Shown: positions 7,565-16,610 of the stretch, one piece after another
Layout of the letters: each line of letters begins with the position of its first letter
Numbering within the stretch: position 1 is the stretch's first letter
Origin: Marisimplicoccus sp965655775
Lineage (GTDB): Bacteria; Bacteroidota; Bacteroidia; Flavobacteriales; Flavobacteriaceae
DNA length: 59,756 bases
Direction: 5' to 3'
Assembly: GCA_965655775.1 (NCBI GenBank)
Contig: CBFHHV010000006.1
Span: 1-59,756 of the forward strand
Translations under genes and position numbers: made by a program
Notes under the pieces: generated by a model
Database searches by the model: none
Seen by the model: only the letters and a program-made list of their open reading frames with translations
Told to the model about the DNA's origin: nothing

Positions 7565-8503
7565 TTGAATGTGAAAACACCAGTTAAATTATTTTCTTGT
7601 ACTCAAAGCATGACTTTGTCTAACCAAATTGCAAAACATTTTGGGCAAGAGCTTGGTAGCGTATACATTCAAAGATATAATGATGGGGAGTTTCAACCTT
7701 CATTTGAAGAATCTGTCAGAGGATCTAGAGTCTTTATTATTGGATCAACAAACCCATCATCTGATAATTTAATGGAAATGCTTCTAATGCTAGACGCTGC
7801 AAAAAGATCTTCAGCGCGACATATCACTGCTGTTATACCCTATTTTGGCTGGGCTCGACAAGACAGAAAGGATAAGCCCAGAGTCCCAATAGGTGCAAAA
7901 TTAGTTGCTAAACTTCTTGAGTCTGCTGGTGCTACAAGAATTATTACAATGGACTTACATGCTGATCAAATTCAAGGGTTTTTTGAAAAGCCTGTTGATC
8001 ATCTATATGCCTCAACGATTTTTGTACCATATGTAAAATCTCTAAATATTAACAATTTAACAATAGCATCTCCTGATATGGGTGGTTCAAAAAGAGCTTA
8101 TGCATATTCTAAATTTTTAGATGCAGATGTAGTAATATGTTACAAACAGAGGTCAAAAGGTAATGTGATTACTCACATGGAGCTAATCGGTGATGTTGCC
8201 GGTAAAAATGTTATTTTAATTGATGATATGGTTGACACAGCAGGTACATTAACAAAAGCTGCAGACTTAATGATTGAGAAAGGTGCTGAATCTGTAATTG
8301 CAATTTGTACTCATGCACTTCTTTCTGGAGATGCCTATGCAAAAATTGAAAAATCAAAACTAAAAAAATTAATCACTAGTGATTCAATTGAGATAAAGAA
8401 CAAATCAAAAAAAGTTGAACACCTAACATGCTCTAAAATATTTGCTGAAGCCATGTTCAACGTTCATAATAACAAATCAATTGATAAACTTTTTATAAAA
8501 TAA
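7565..8503 (+). CDS. prs: Ribose-phosphate pyrophosphokinase (PRPP synthetase)
   Basis: A 312-residue enzyme that makes PRPP from ribose-5-phosphate and ATP for purine, pyrimidine, histidine, tryptophan and NAD synthesis. It shows the flexible-loop segment YFGWARQDRKDKPR (about 93-106), the metal-binding MDLHADQIQGFF (about 129-140), and the PRPP-binding motif VILIDDMVDTAGTL (about 216-229). No ATG is usable at the start: the frame begins with TTG 7565 or GTG 7571, and the nearest in-frame ATG lies inside the conserved domain. TTG 7565 is listed, with GTG as the alternative. rplY starts 4 bases after the stop, giving the common prs-rplY-pth cluster. Confidence 0.95.
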   Translation: MNVKTPVKLFSCTQSMTLSNQIAKHFGQELGSVYIQRYNDGEFQPSFEESVRGSRVFIIGSTNPSSDNLMEMLLMLDAAKRSSARHITAVIPYFGWARQDRKDKPRVPIGAKLVAKLLESAGATRIITMDLHADQIQGFFEKPVDHLYASTIFVPYVKSLNINNLTIASPDMGGSKRAYAYSKFLDADVVICYKQRSKGNVITHMELIGDVAGKNVILIDDMVDTAGTLTKAADLMIEKGAESVIAICTHALLSGDAYAKIEKSKLKKLITSDSIEIKNKSKKVEHLTCSKIFAEAMFNVHNNKSIDKLFIK

Positions 8504-8507
8504 AAAA

Positions 8508-9191
8508 ATGAAATCTATAGAAATTAAAGGCTTAATAAGAGAAACTACAGGAAAAACAAGTACAAATTCTGTTAGAAAAGATGGGAATGTACCATGCGTA
8601 TTATATGGTGGAGGTGAAATTTTACATTTTACTGCACCTGAGATAGGTTTCAAAGATCTAGTCTACACGTCAGCAGCTCATACTGTTGTTTTGAATCTTG
8701 GTGATAAAAAGAAAAATGCTATTCTTCAGGACATTCAATTTCATCCTGTATCAGATAAAATACTTCATGCTGACTTCTATGAGCTTCATGATGACAAACC
8801 AGTAACAATGGATATTCCTATAGAACTAAGTGGTTCTGCTCCAGGTGTACTTAACAGTGGTGGAATTTTAACAAGAAATAAGAGAAAACTTAGAGTTAAA
8901 GCTCTTCCAGGGAATCTTCCAGACTCTCTAAATGTTGATATTTCTGAGCTTGAACTAGGTGATAAATTTTATACTTCTGAACTTGAAAGCGATAATTATG
9001 AATTACTTCATCCAGATAATACAGTAGTTTGCCAGGTTAGAACTTCAAGAGCTTCTATGGCATTACCTGAAGATGAAGAGGGTGTTGAAGGTGAAGAGGG
9101 TGTTGAAGGCGCTGACGGTGCTGAAGGTGCTGAAGGCGGTGATGCAAAATCAGAGGCTCCTAAAGAAGAATCTCAAGACTCAAAAGAATAA
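8508..9191 (+). CDS. rplY: 50S ribosomal protein L25 (general stress protein CTC type) with acidic tail
   Basis: A 227-residue protein. The N-terminal L25 domain (about 1-95, with RKDGNVPCVLYGGG) binds 5S rRNA, and the TL5/CTC C-terminal beta domain (about 97-185) follows. Residues from about 190 form a low-complexity Gly/Glu/Val/Ala tail with EGVEG-like repeats ending in a charged EAPKEESQDSKE. The long two-domain form is normal for this phylum. The gene sits 4 bases after prs and ahead of pth, the widespread order. Confidence 0.93.
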   Translation: MKSIEIKGLIRETTGKTSTNSVRKDGNVPCVLYGGGEILHFTAPEIGFKDLVYTSAAHTVVLNLGDKKKNAILQDIQFHPVSDKILHADFYELHDDKPVTMDIPIELSGSAPGVLNSGGILTRNKRKLRVKALPGNLPDSLNVDISELELGDKFYTSELESDNYELLHPDNTVVCQVRTSRASMALPEDEEGVEGEEGVEGADGAEGAEGGDAKSEAPKEESQDSKE

Positions 9192-9202
9192 TTGTATTTA
9201 AT

Positions 9203-9225
9203 TAATCTTAACTTTAATAAGATTA
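9203..9225 (+). terminator. Hairpin between rplY and pth, possible weak terminator or attenuator
   Basis: TAATCTTA, a 7-base loop and TAAGATTA form a perfect 8-bp stem, followed by TTTCAG. The stem is AT-rich and the T-run short, so termination would be weak at best. It could equally be an RNA-stability element. Confidence 0.35.
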
Positions 9226-9235
9226 TTTCAGTACA

Positions 9236-9868
9236 ATGTATTTTTTTAATAAAATCGTATCACGGTTCTCTTCAAAGTCTGATATGAATAAATATCTCAT
9301 TTTAGGTATTGGAAATATTGGTCATGATTATGAAAATACAAGGCACAATATTGGGTTTGACGTAATAAATAAACTTGCACTAGAATTAAAAGTTAGTTTT
9401 GATTCTGTTAAATTAGCTTTCAGAGCTGAAGCAAAATATAAAGGCAAAAAGTTGATTTTAATTAAACCCAATAATTATGTTAATAATTCTGGTAAGTCAC
9501 TTTCATATTGGATGAAAAAAGAAAAGGTTGACACAAATAATATAATAGTAGTTTGTGATGATCTAAATCTCTACTTTGGGAATATAAAAATTAAATCAAA
9601 AGGAAATTCTGGAGGACATAATGGATTAAAAGATATTGAGGAATATCTTGGAAACTCCAATTATTCTAGGATTAGAATCGGTATTTCAAATGACAAAAAT
9701 GTTTCAATGACAGATTATGTTCTTGGTAAATGGACAAAAGAAGAACAGTCAAAAATACCTTTATTAACAAATAAATCTATTGAGATAATTTTTTCATTTC
9801 TTCAGACTGGATTAGAAAGGACTATGAATTGTTATAATAAGAAGAATTTTGTAGATGAAAATTTATAA
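9236..9868 (+). CDS. pth: Peptidyl-tRNA hydrolase
   Basis: A 210-residue enzyme that releases tRNA from peptidyl-tRNA dropped by stalled ribosomes. The Pth core begins MNKYLILGIGNIGHDYENTRHNIGFDVINK, with Asn and His of the active site in ENTRHNIG. Further motifs are KPNNYVNNSGKS, VVCDDLNLYFGNIKIKSKGNSGGHNGLKDI (in segments) and YSRIRIGI. The first ATG (9236) adds 16 residues before the core; flavobacterial Pth proteins often have such a basic extension, but ATG 9284 is an alternative. The 3' end overlaps ribF by 14 bases. Confidence 0.92.
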   Translation: MYFFNKIVSRFSSKSDMNKYLILGIGNIGHDYENTRHNIGFDVINKLALELKVSFDSVKLAFRAEAKYKGKKLILIKPNNYVNNSGKSLSYWMKKEKVDTNNIIVVCDDLNLYFGNIKIKSKGNSGGHNGLKDIEEYLGNSNYSRIRIGISNDKNVSMTDYVLGKWTKEEQSKIPLLTNKSIEIIFSFLQTGLERTMNCYNKKNFVDENL

Positions 9869-10781
9869 AAGTATTGATGAATATAATGAATCAAAAAATT
9901 CTGTTGTTACAATAGGGACATTTGACGGTATCCATAAAGGTCATCAAAAAATTTTCAATAAACTTATAACTGCATCAAAACAAAGTGATCTATCATCTTT
10001 AGTCCTAACGTTTTTCCCACATCCTAGGGTTATTTTAAATAAGTATAATGATATAAAAATGATAGATACTTTAGATGAAAAAATAGATCATCTAGAAAAG
10101 ATTGGAATTGATCATCTTATTATTCATCCATTCGATAAAAAATTTTCGTTGTTATCTGCTGATCAATTTATAAAGGAGTACTTAGTAGAAAAGCTTAAGT
10201 TAAAACATATCATTATAGGATATGATCATAGGTTTGGTAAAGGTCGAGAAGCCTCAGTCACAGATCTTAAAGAGTACTCTAGGGAATTCAATTTTGTGGT
10301 AGATGAAATTGATGCGCAAGAAATAGAAAAAATTGCTATTAGTTCTACAAAGATTAGAAACTCAATTAATGAAGGTGACTTGAAAACAACAAAAACATAT
10401 TTAGGAAGATTTTTTAGTCTAACTGGTAAAGTTGTCAAAGGCGACGGGCTAGGCAAGCAAATAAATTATCCTACTGCTAATATCTCAATTGAAGAGGACT
10501 ATAAAATTATTCCAAAAGATGGTGTCTATTATATTAAAACAACAATTGATAATAAGTTATACAATGGTATGATGAATATAGGTCACCGACCAACTATTGG
10601 GACTAAAGAAAAGTCTATTGAAGTAAACCTATTTAGTTTTGATAAAGACATCTATGATAAAGTCATTAGTGTTGATGTTGTTGAGAAAATAAGAGAAGAA
10701 AAAAAGTTTTCGTCAATTGAAGCATTAAAAACTCAATTAGCAAAAGATGAAGAACACTGCCTAAAATTAATAAACAAATAA
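9855..10781 (+). CDS. ribF: Bifunctional riboflavin kinase/FAD synthetase
   Basis: A 308-residue protein making FMN and FAD from riboflavin. The N-terminal nucleotidyltransferase (FAD synthetase) domain carries TIGTFDGIHKGHQ (about 20-32, the HxGH-like motif), FFPHP, and the ISSTKIR motif. The C-terminal riboflavin kinase domain has GDGLGKQINYPTANI (the PTAN motif), GMMNIGHRPTIG and the EVNLFSFD acidic residue. ATG 9855 overlaps the end of pth by 14 bases, so the two genes are translationally coupled. Confidence 0.94.
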   Translation: MKIYKSIDEYNESKNSVVTIGTFDGIHKGHQKIFNKLITASKQSDLSSLVLTFFPHPRVILNKYNDIKMIDTLDEKIDHLEKIGIDHLIIHPFDKKFSLLSADQFIKEYLVEKLKLKHIIIGYDHRFGKGREASVTDLKEYSREFNFVVDEIDAQEIEKIAISSTKIRNSINEGDLKTTKTYLGRFFSLTGKVVKGDGLGKQINYPTANISIEEDYKIIPKDGVYYIKTTIDNKLYNGMMNIGHRPTIGTKEKSIEVNLFSFDKDIYDKVISVDVVEKIREEKKFSSIEALKTQLAKDEEHCLKLINK

Positions 10782-10785
10782 GTTT

Positions 10786-10793
10786 TATCTTTG
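10786..10793 (+). promoter_or_regulatory. -7 promoter box for serS
   Basis: TATCTTTG matches TAnnTTTG and lies in the 27-base gap between ribF and serS, 15 bases before ATG 10809. No -33 match is seen. Confidence 0.4.
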
Positions 10794-10808
10794 ATTTCAA
10801 AATAACCT

Positions 10809-12083
10809 ATGCTTTCAATTGATACAATTTCTAATAATAAAGAGGAAACACTCATAGGTTTAAAAAAACGAGGTTTCAAAGACCTAAAAATTATTGATAA
10901 GATTATTGATCTTAATCTCTCTCGAAAAAAAACTCAACAAGAATTGGATAAAATTTTATTTGAATCAAACAACATTTCAAGGAAAATTTCAGAAATATTT
11001 AAATCTGGAAATAATGACGATAGTGTTTCTGCTTTAAAAGAGGAATCAAGTGATTTAAAATTAAAATCTAAGACTCTATCTGACCAACTTGAAAAAATAA
11101 AATCAGATATTTTTGAATTATTAACATCTATACCAAATATTCCAGATAATGAAGTCCCTGAGGGTTTTACTTTTGAAGATAATATTGAAGTCTACAGAAG
11201 TAATGAAAAAATAGAACCTGACGAAAATCTAAAAACTCATTGGGACCTTGCTAAAGAGTATGATATAATTGATTTTGAACTTGGAAGTAAAATTACTGGA
11301 TCTGGCTTTCCTGTTTACAAAGGTAAAGGTGCTAAACTTCAAAGAGGACTTATTAACTTTTTTTTAGATAAAAATACATCTGCAGGATACACTGAATTCC
11401 AAGTTCCTCATTTAGTAAATTCTGATTCAGCTTTTGCTACTGGACAGTTACCAGATAAAGATGGCCAAATGTATCACGTAAATGAAGATAACTTTTATTT
11501 AATTCCTACTGCTGAAGTACCTCTTACAAATATTTACAGAGACAAAATTTTATCTGCAGATGAAATGCCAGTTCTACTTACAGGATATACACCATGCTTT
11601 AGGAGAGAAGCAGGTAGTTATGGATCAGAAGTAAGAGGCCTAAATAGACTTCATCAGTTTGATAAAGTTGAAATAGTAAGACTTGAACATCCTGATAATT
11701 CTAGGCAAGCTCTAATTAATATGAAAGAACACGTAAAAGAAATTTTAAGTGACCTTGAAATAGATTTTAGAATTCTCAATTTATGTGCTGGAGATCTTGG
11801 GTTTACATCATCTATAACATATGATTTTGAGATATTTTCAAAAGGACAAAAAAAATGGTTAGAGATAAGCTCAGTATCAAATTTTAAGTCATACCAATCA
11901 AACCGTTTAAACCTTAAATTTAAAAATAAAGAAGGTAAAAACGAATTATTACATACTCTAAATGGAAGCTCCCTGGCTCTCCCAAGAGTTCTGGCAGGAC
12001 TTATTGAGAATAACCAGACTAATGAAGGGATTCAAATTCCAAAAGCATTAGTTCCATATACTGGATTTGATTTAATCAATTAG
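10809..12083 (+). CDS. serS: Seryl-tRNA synthetase
   Basis: A 424-residue class II synthetase that charges tRNA-Ser (and tRNA-Sec where present). An N-terminal coiled-coil arm (about 30-105, rich in Lys, Glu, Leu and Ser) is followed by the catalytic domain. Motif 2 is FRREAGSYGSEVRGLNRLHQF and its flanks (about 274-294), and motif 3 is LNGSSLALPRVLAGLIEN near the C-terminus. TAEVPLTNIY is the serine-binding region. It is followed after 3 bases by rsmA. Confidence 0.96.
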   Translation: MLSIDTISNNKEETLIGLKKRGFKDLKIIDKIIDLNLSRKKTQQELDKILFESNNISRKISEIFKSGNNDDSVSALKEESSDLKLKSKTLSDQLEKIKSDIFELLTSIPNIPDNEVPEGFTFEDNIEVYRSNEKIEPDENLKTHWDLAKEYDIIDFELGSKITGSGFPVYKGKGAKLQRGLINFFLDKNTSAGYTEFQVPHLVNSDSAFATGQLPDKDGQMYHVNEDNFYLIPTAEVPLTNIYRDKILSADEMPVLLTGYTPCFRREAGSYGSEVRGLNRLHQFDKVEIVRLEHPDNSRQALINMKEHVKEILSDLEIDFRILNLCAGDLGFTSSITYDFEIFSKGQKKWLEISSVSNFKSYQSNRLNLKFKNKEGKNELLHTLNGSSLALPRVLAGLIENNQTNEGIQIPKALVPYTGFDLIN

Positions 12084-12086
12084 AAT

Positions 12087-12872
12087 ATGCAAAGAGATGT
12101 TAATCCAAAAAAATTCCTGGGTCAACACTTTCTAATTGATGATAATATTTCAAAAAAAATAGTTGAGGCTATTAATTTTAAAAAGTTTAAAAAGGTTATT
12201 GAAATTGGGCCTGGAAAAGGAGCTCTTACAAAACATTTACTTCATATTAAAGATATGCTCACTTTAATTGAGGTAGATAAACAGTCCGTTGAATTCCTAA
12301 ATATTGAGTTTAAAAAAGAGAAGCTTAATATAGTTGAAGCAGATTTCTTAAAATTTGATATGGAATCAACTTACCCATACGAAAAAGACATATTAATTAT
12401 TGGAAACTTTCCATATAATATTTCATCTCAAATATTGTTTAAATCAATTGATAATTATAAATCTGTTGGTGGACTCATTGGTATGTTCCAAAAAGAGGTT
12501 GCTGAGAGGATAATCAGTAAAAACAATTGTAAACAATATGGAATATTGTCTGTCAAAACGCAGCTATTTTATGATACTAAAATTTTATTTAATGTATCGC
12601 CTAATGTTTTCTTCCCAAAACCTAAAGTAGACTCGGCAGTAATTTCATTGACTAGAAAAAAGAATTTGACTATTGATTGTGATTTAGATCTATTAGACAA
12701 AGTAATTAAATTAAGCTTTCAGCAAAGAAGAAAAAAAATAAAAAATTCTATAAAAAGACTTGATATACAGAAAAATATATTAGAAGATAGTATATTTGAA
12801 TTAAGGCCTGAGCAACTTACTATTGAAGAATTTGTCAAATTAACTAAAAAAATAAGTGATGAGACAATTTAA
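12087..12872 (+). CDS. rsmA: 16S rRNA (adenine(1518)-N6/adenine(1519)-N6)-dimethyltransferase
   Basis: A 261-residue SAM-dependent methyltransferase (KsgA) that dimethylates two adjacent adenines in the 3' loop of 16S rRNA as a late 30S assembly checkpoint. It shows the N-terminal KKFLGQHFLID motif, SAM motif I VIEIGPGKGALT, and the catalytic GNFPYNISSQI motif (N-F-P-Y). The C-terminal helical domain contains FQQRRKKIKNSI. It is packed between serS and mgtE, with the end overlapping the mgtE start. Confidence 0.95.
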   Translation: MQRDVNPKKFLGQHFLIDDNISKKIVEAINFKKFKKVIEIGPGKGALTKHLLHIKDMLTLIEVDKQSVEFLNIEFKKEKLNIVEADFLKFDMESTYPYEKDILIIGNFPYNISSQILFKSIDNYKSVGGLIGMFQKEVAERIISKNNCKQYGILSVKTQLFYDTKILFNVSPNVFFPKPKVDSAVISLTRKKNLTIDCDLDLLDKVIKLSFQQRRKKIKNSIKRLDIQKNILEDSIFELRPEQLTIEEFVKLTKKISDETI

Positions 12873-14217
12873 AGTCAATGATGAATTAATTAATAAGATT
12901 AAAAGACTTATTAGTAATGATGATAAGGATAAACTTATCATGAATCTTGAGGAACTTCACTATGCTGATCTTGCTGAGATTTTTGAATCACTAGAAATTA
13001 ATGAAGTAATATTTCTTGTTAAAATATTTGACAAAGAAAAAATTGCTGATGCATTAGCCGAAATTGATGAAGATTTAAGAGAGATAATCTTAGAGAATCT
13101 TTCTGAGAAAGAAATTGCAGAAAAAATTGAAGAATTAGATACTGATGATGCAACTGATGTTATATCAGAGTTACCAGAGGAAAGACAAGAAAGAGTATTC
13201 TCTCAAATAAAAGATTCAGAATTAACAGATGATATTAAGGAGCTATTAAAGTATGAGGATGACACTGCGGGAGGTTTAATGGCAAAAGAACTTGTCAAGG
13301 TAAATGAAAATTTAAGTATTTCAAATTGTCTTGACGAGATAAGAAAACAAGCCAAAAATGTAACTAGAGTTCACTCCATATATGTAGTAGATTCAAAAAA
13401 TAAATTAAAAGGGAGACTTTCTCTAAAAGATTTAGTCACGGCTAAGTCAAGATCTAAGGTTAAAGACATATTTATACCTAAAGTGGACTATGTTACTGCT
13501 GACCTGGATGGAGAAGAAGTTGCTAAGATAATGTCTAAATATGATCTTGAGGCTATTCCTGTTACGAACAAAAGAAAAACTTTACTAGGACGTATTACAA
13601 TTGATGATATCGTTGATTTAATTAAAGATGAAGCAGATAAAGATTATCAATTGGCCGCTGGTATATCGTCGGAGGTAGAGGTTAATGATTCTATTTTTCA
13701 ATTGACAAAAGCTAGACTTCCATGGTTATTCTTAGGATTATTAGGTGGTCTTGGAAGTGTATTTATCTTGAAAGATTTTGAAGAGATCATGAATCAACCT
13801 AATCTTAGGAATCTATTCTTTTACACACCACTTATTGCAGCTATGGCTGGAAATGTTGGTGTCCAATCTTCTGCAATTATTGTTCAAGGTTTAGCTAATG
13901 ATTTAGTTAAGGGCTCACTTCTATCAAGACTTTTAAAAGAAGTAGGGTTAAGTCTAATTAATGGTTTTGTATTAGCAATAATTCTAGTTATTTTTGGTCA
14001 GATTGTAAATCAAGATCTTTTGATGAGTCTTACAATTGCTGGTTCTATGATGGGGGTAATTATAATAGCTGCATTAGTTGGTACTTTTATACCTATAATA
14101 CTTGATAAACAAGGAATTGATCCTGCTATTGCTACTGGTCCATTCATTACCACAGCGAATGATATATTTGGTATTTTCTTATTTTTCTATATAGCTAAAC
14201 TTTCATTAGGTTTTTAA
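12859..14217 (+). CDS. mgtE: Magnesium transporter MgtE
   Basis: A 452-residue inner membrane Mg2+ channel. The N-terminal acidic superhelical domain (about 1-130) and two CBS domains (about 135-255, with LKDLV and LGRITIDDIVDLI) form the cytoplasmic magnesium sensor. A plug helix and five membrane segments (about 285-450) follow, including YTPLIAAMAGNVGVQSSAIIVQ, shortened here to the conserved AAMAGNVGVQSS. The frame opens at GTG 12856, but ATG 12859 is preferred; it overlaps rsmA by 14 bases. The stop TAA shares its last base with the ATG of arsC. Confidence 0.93.
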   Translation: MRQFKVNDELINKIKRLISNDDKDKLIMNLEELHYADLAEIFESLEINEVIFLVKIFDKEKIADALAEIDEDLREIILENLSEKEIAEKIEELDTDDATDVISELPEERQERVFSQIKDSELTDDIKELLKYEDDTAGGLMAKELVKVNENLSISNCLDEIRKQAKNVTRVHSIYVVDSKNKLKGRLSLKDLVTAKSRSKVKDIFIPKVDYVTADLDGEEVAKIMSKYDLEAIPVTNKRKTLLGRITIDDIVDLIKDEADKDYQLAAGISSEVEVNDSIFQLTKARLPWLFLGLLGGLGSVFILKDFEEIMNQPNLRNLFFYTPLIAAMAGNVGVQSSAIIVQGLANDLVKGSLLSRLLKEVGLSLINGFVLAIILVIFGQIVNQDLLMSLTIAGSMMGVIIIAALVGTFIPIILDKQGIDPAIATGPFITTANDIFGIFLFFYIAKLSLGF

Positions 14218-14627
14218 TGAATATACTTATTCTTTGTACCGGTAATTCATGTCGAAGTCAAATTGCTCATGGTTTTTTAGATCAACTTACAGATAATTCA
14301 ATATCAGTATTTAGTGCAGGTGTTGAAAAACATGGATTAAATAAAAATGCTGTCAAATGTATGGCTGAAATTGGAATAGATATATCAAATTATAACTCTA
14401 ATCTTGTTGATGAATACATTAATAAACAATTTGATTTTATAATTACTGTTTGTGATAATGCGAAGGAAACTTGCCCCATTTTCATAGATAATAATGCTAA
14501 AAAAATTCATAAAGATTTTAAAGATCCTTCTAAATCAAATAATGGTCTGTATGGAGCTGAGTTTATTGAAGTCAGAGATCAGATAAAAAATTTTATTATT
14601 GATTTTATCAAAGTTGAGTTATCTTAA
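14217..14627 (+). CDS. arsC: Arsenate reductase ArsC, thioredoxin-coupled (low-molecular-weight phosphatase fold)
   Basis: A 136-residue protein. The P-loop CTGNSCRS holds nucleophile Cys7 and Cys12. Cys79 and Cys86 in TVCDNAKETCP have the same seven-residue spacing as the redox pair Cys82/Cys89 of the Staphylococcus/Bacillus enzyme, and DFKDPS supplies the general-acid region. This triple-cysteine pattern favours arsenate reductase over a plain tyrosine phosphatase. It reduces arsenate to arsenite for export, but no arsenite pump or ArsR lies nearby. It is translationally coupled to mgtE (TAATG junction) and overlaps the convergent acetyltransferase gene by 9 bases. Confidence 0.85.
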   Translation: MNILILCTGNSCRSQIAHGFLDQLTDNSISVFSAGVEKHGLNKNAVKCMAEIGIDISNYNSNLVDEYINKQFDFIITVCDNAKETCPIFIDNNAKKIHKDFKDPSKSNNGLYGAEFIEVRDQIKNFIIDFIKVELS

Positions 14628-15104
14628 AAGGTATTTATCAATTATTTGTTTGTTCATTCTAACAATTTTCCATTGTTCTAAACCATCAACTATTGCACCA
14701 CTTTTCTTATAAAAATCAATAGCTGTTTTATTCCAATCTAAAACTGACCATTCAACTCTATTTACCCCCTTGTCCTTAGCCACTAACAAAAACTCTCTAT
14801 AAAGTAATGTTCCAATGCCTTTACCTCTCATTTTCTCAGTTACAACTAAATCCTCTAAATGAAGTGTGTCTCCAACCCATGTTGAATACCTGGGAGTAAA
14901 GAACGCTAAACCCACAACCTCAGAATTAAATTCTGCTAAAAGACATTCATATCTTGGATTAGAACCAAAACCATCTCTAATTAATTCTTCTTCTGTAACT
15001 TTAACAGCATCAGGTTCTTTTTCATAAACTGCTAGCTCAACTAGTAACCTAATTATATCTTTAACATCTGAGGAGTTTGCTTTTCTAATTTTGGGAATTT
15101 CCAT
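14619..15104 (-). CDS. GNAT-family N-acetyltransferase (diamine acetyltransferase-like)
   Basis: A 161-residue GNAT fold protein. The N-terminal IRKANSSDVKDIIRLLVELAVYE segment resembles spermidine/spermine or thialysine acetyltransferases. The acetyl-CoA binding motif A is DLVVTEKMRGKGIGTLLYREF (conserved R-G-K-G-I-G), followed by WSVLDWNKTAIDFYKKSGA. These enzymes move an acetyl group from acetyl-CoA to an amine; a polyamine-like substrate is suggested by similarity but not proven. It is the last gene of a three-gene minus-strand run with the hydrolase (3-base gap) and pdxJ. Confidence 0.82.
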   Translation of the reverse strand: MEIPKIRKANSSDVKDIIRLLVELAVYEKEPDAVKVTEEELIRDGFGSNPRYECLLAEFNSEVVGLAFFTPRYSTWVGDTLHLEDLVVTEKMRGKGIGTLLYREFLLVAKDKGVNRVEWSVLDWNKTAIDFYKKSGAIVDGLEQWKIVRMNKQIIDKYLLR

Positions 15105-15107
15105 AAT

Positions 15108-15878
15108 TCAATTTAAGAAATTAATTACTTTATTAAGGAAAAATGATGGGTTGTCTGCATGAACCCAGTGACCAGCTTGTGGTACTTTAAAAATCTCAAC
15201 ATTAGTGAAATATAATTTAAGTAGGGGTAAATCGGAGTTTTTTACATAAGGTGACGAGTCACCATATAGAAACATTGTAGGTTTTTGATAATTTAAATTA
15301 TCTTGAAGCTTAAGAGATAACTTATCTTTAAAATCATACAAAACATCAATATTGATTTTCAATCCCAGGCTCTCTTTATCTATCCAATATAAATTTTTCA
15401 ATAAAAATTGTCTGACTCTTTCATCTTCAATATAATTAGACATATGATCATCTACTTCTTTTCTAGATTTTTTAATCTTAAAATCAATTGATTTTAAACT
15501 ATCCATTATATTCTGGTGATGTGGTTTGTAGTTTTTCGGTATAATATCTACTATTATTATTTTCTCTAATATATCAGGATGTTTTTGAGCAAAAAGCATA
15601 CTTACATTTCCTCCCATTGAGTGGCCGAGTAAGCTAAATTTTTTGATTTTATGGAAAAGAGCATAGTTTTGAATATCATCGACCATAATCTCAAATGAGA
15701 ATTTATTATCCCAAAAACTTCTTCCATGATTTCTTAAATCAATCAAATGAACAGTATAATTATTCTCTGAAATTTTTTTTGCATGAGATTTCCAATTATC
15801 TCCCATACCTAAAAATCCATGAATTATAAATAGATGTCTGTCGGAGTCTCCAATTAGATTTGAATGAAGGATTTTCAT
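15108..15878 (-). CDS. Alpha/beta-fold hydrolase (YbfF-like esterase)
   Basis: A 256-residue alpha/beta hydrolase. FIIHGFLGMGDNW supplies the oxyanion region, LIDLRNHGRS is typical of YbfF-type esterases, and the nucleophile elbow GHSMGG has Ser87. The acid is probably the Asp in LYGDSSPY and the base the His in AGHWVHAD. It probably hydrolyses small acyl or thioester substrates in the cytoplasm; the natural substrate is unknown. The start overlaps the end of pdxJ by 4 bases, so it is translated from the pdxJ message. Confidence 0.85.
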   Translation of the reverse strand: MKILHSNLIGDSDRHLFIIHGFLGMGDNWKSHAKKISENNYTVHLIDLRNHGRSFWDNKFSFEIMVDDIQNYALFHKIKKFSLLGHSMGGNVSMLFAQKHPDILEKIIIVDIIPKNYKPHHQNIMDSLKSIDFKIKKSRKEVDDHMSNYIEDERVRQFLLKNLYWIDKESLGLKINIDVLYDFKDKLSLKLQDNLNYQKPTMFLYGDSSPYVKNSDLPLLKLYFTNVEIFKVPQAGHWVHADNPSFFLNKVINFLN

Positions 15879-16588
15879 TTAAGTATTTGCAAGTAGGATT
15901 TAATTGTTGATTCTAAACCATTGTAAAGAGACTCAGTAACTAAGGCATGACCAATGGACACTTCTTTTATATTATTAACAGATTGACAGAAAAAATTAAG
16001 ATTACTTTGACTAAGATCATGGCCAGCATTGATTTCTATATCAATATTCTTTGCTACTTCAGAGCATTTCACATATTGCTCTACTGCTCTGTATCTATCA
16101 TTTGGAAATTCTTTTGCATATGGACCTGTAAATAATTCTATTCTATCTGCATTTATTTTTTTTGCTCCTTCAAGCATCTTAATGTCTGGATTAATAAAAA
16201 TTGAAACTCTGATTGAATTTGATTTAAAATCATTCACTATATCTTTTAAAAATGAATAATTAGTTACTGTATCCCATCCTGAATTTGAAGTAATTGCATC
16301 TTCTGAGTCTGGAACTAAAGTCACTTGTGCTGGTTTAATTTCATTAACTAAATCAACGAATTTTTTAATTGGATTTCCTTCAATATTTAACTCACAAGAT
16401 ATATTCTTTTTTAAATCTATTGCATCCTTATATCTAATATGCCTTTCATCTGGTCTTGGGTGAATTGTAATTCCTTGAGCACCAAATTTTACAATATCCT
16501 CAGCAGTATTCAATAAATTAGGATAGTTTTCACCTCGAGCATTTCTCAAAGTTGCAATTTTATTAATATTTACACTCAGTATTGTCAT
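15875..16588 (-). CDS. pdxJ: Pyridoxine 5'-phosphate synthase
   Basis: A 237-residue TIM barrel enzyme that condenses 1-deoxyxylulose-5-phosphate with 3-amino-2-oxopropyl phosphate, the last ring-closing step of DXP-dependent vitamin B6 synthesis. Conserved segments are LSVNINKIATLRNARG (N-terminus), GITIHPRPDERHI, NIEGNP, QVTLVPD, SIFINPD, ELFTGPYA, INAGHDLS and the C-terminal EVSIGHALV. The length is normal for the family. It heads a minus-strand run with the hydrolase and acetyltransferase and is divergent from nadK. Confidence 0.95.
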   Translation of the reverse strand: MTILSVNINKIATLRNARGENYPNLLNTAEDIVKFGAQGITIHPRPDERHIRYKDAIDLKKNISCELNIEGNPIKKFVDLVNEIKPAQVTLVPDSEDAITSNSGWDTVTNYSFLKDIVNDFKSNSIRVSIFINPDIKMLEGAKKINADRIELFTGPYAKEFPNDRYRAVEQYVKCSEVAKNIDIEINAGHDLSQSNLNFFCQSVNNIKEVSIGHALVTESLYNGLESTIKSYLQILK

Positions 16589-16610
16589 GTTTTACTTAAA
16601 AACTTAAATG

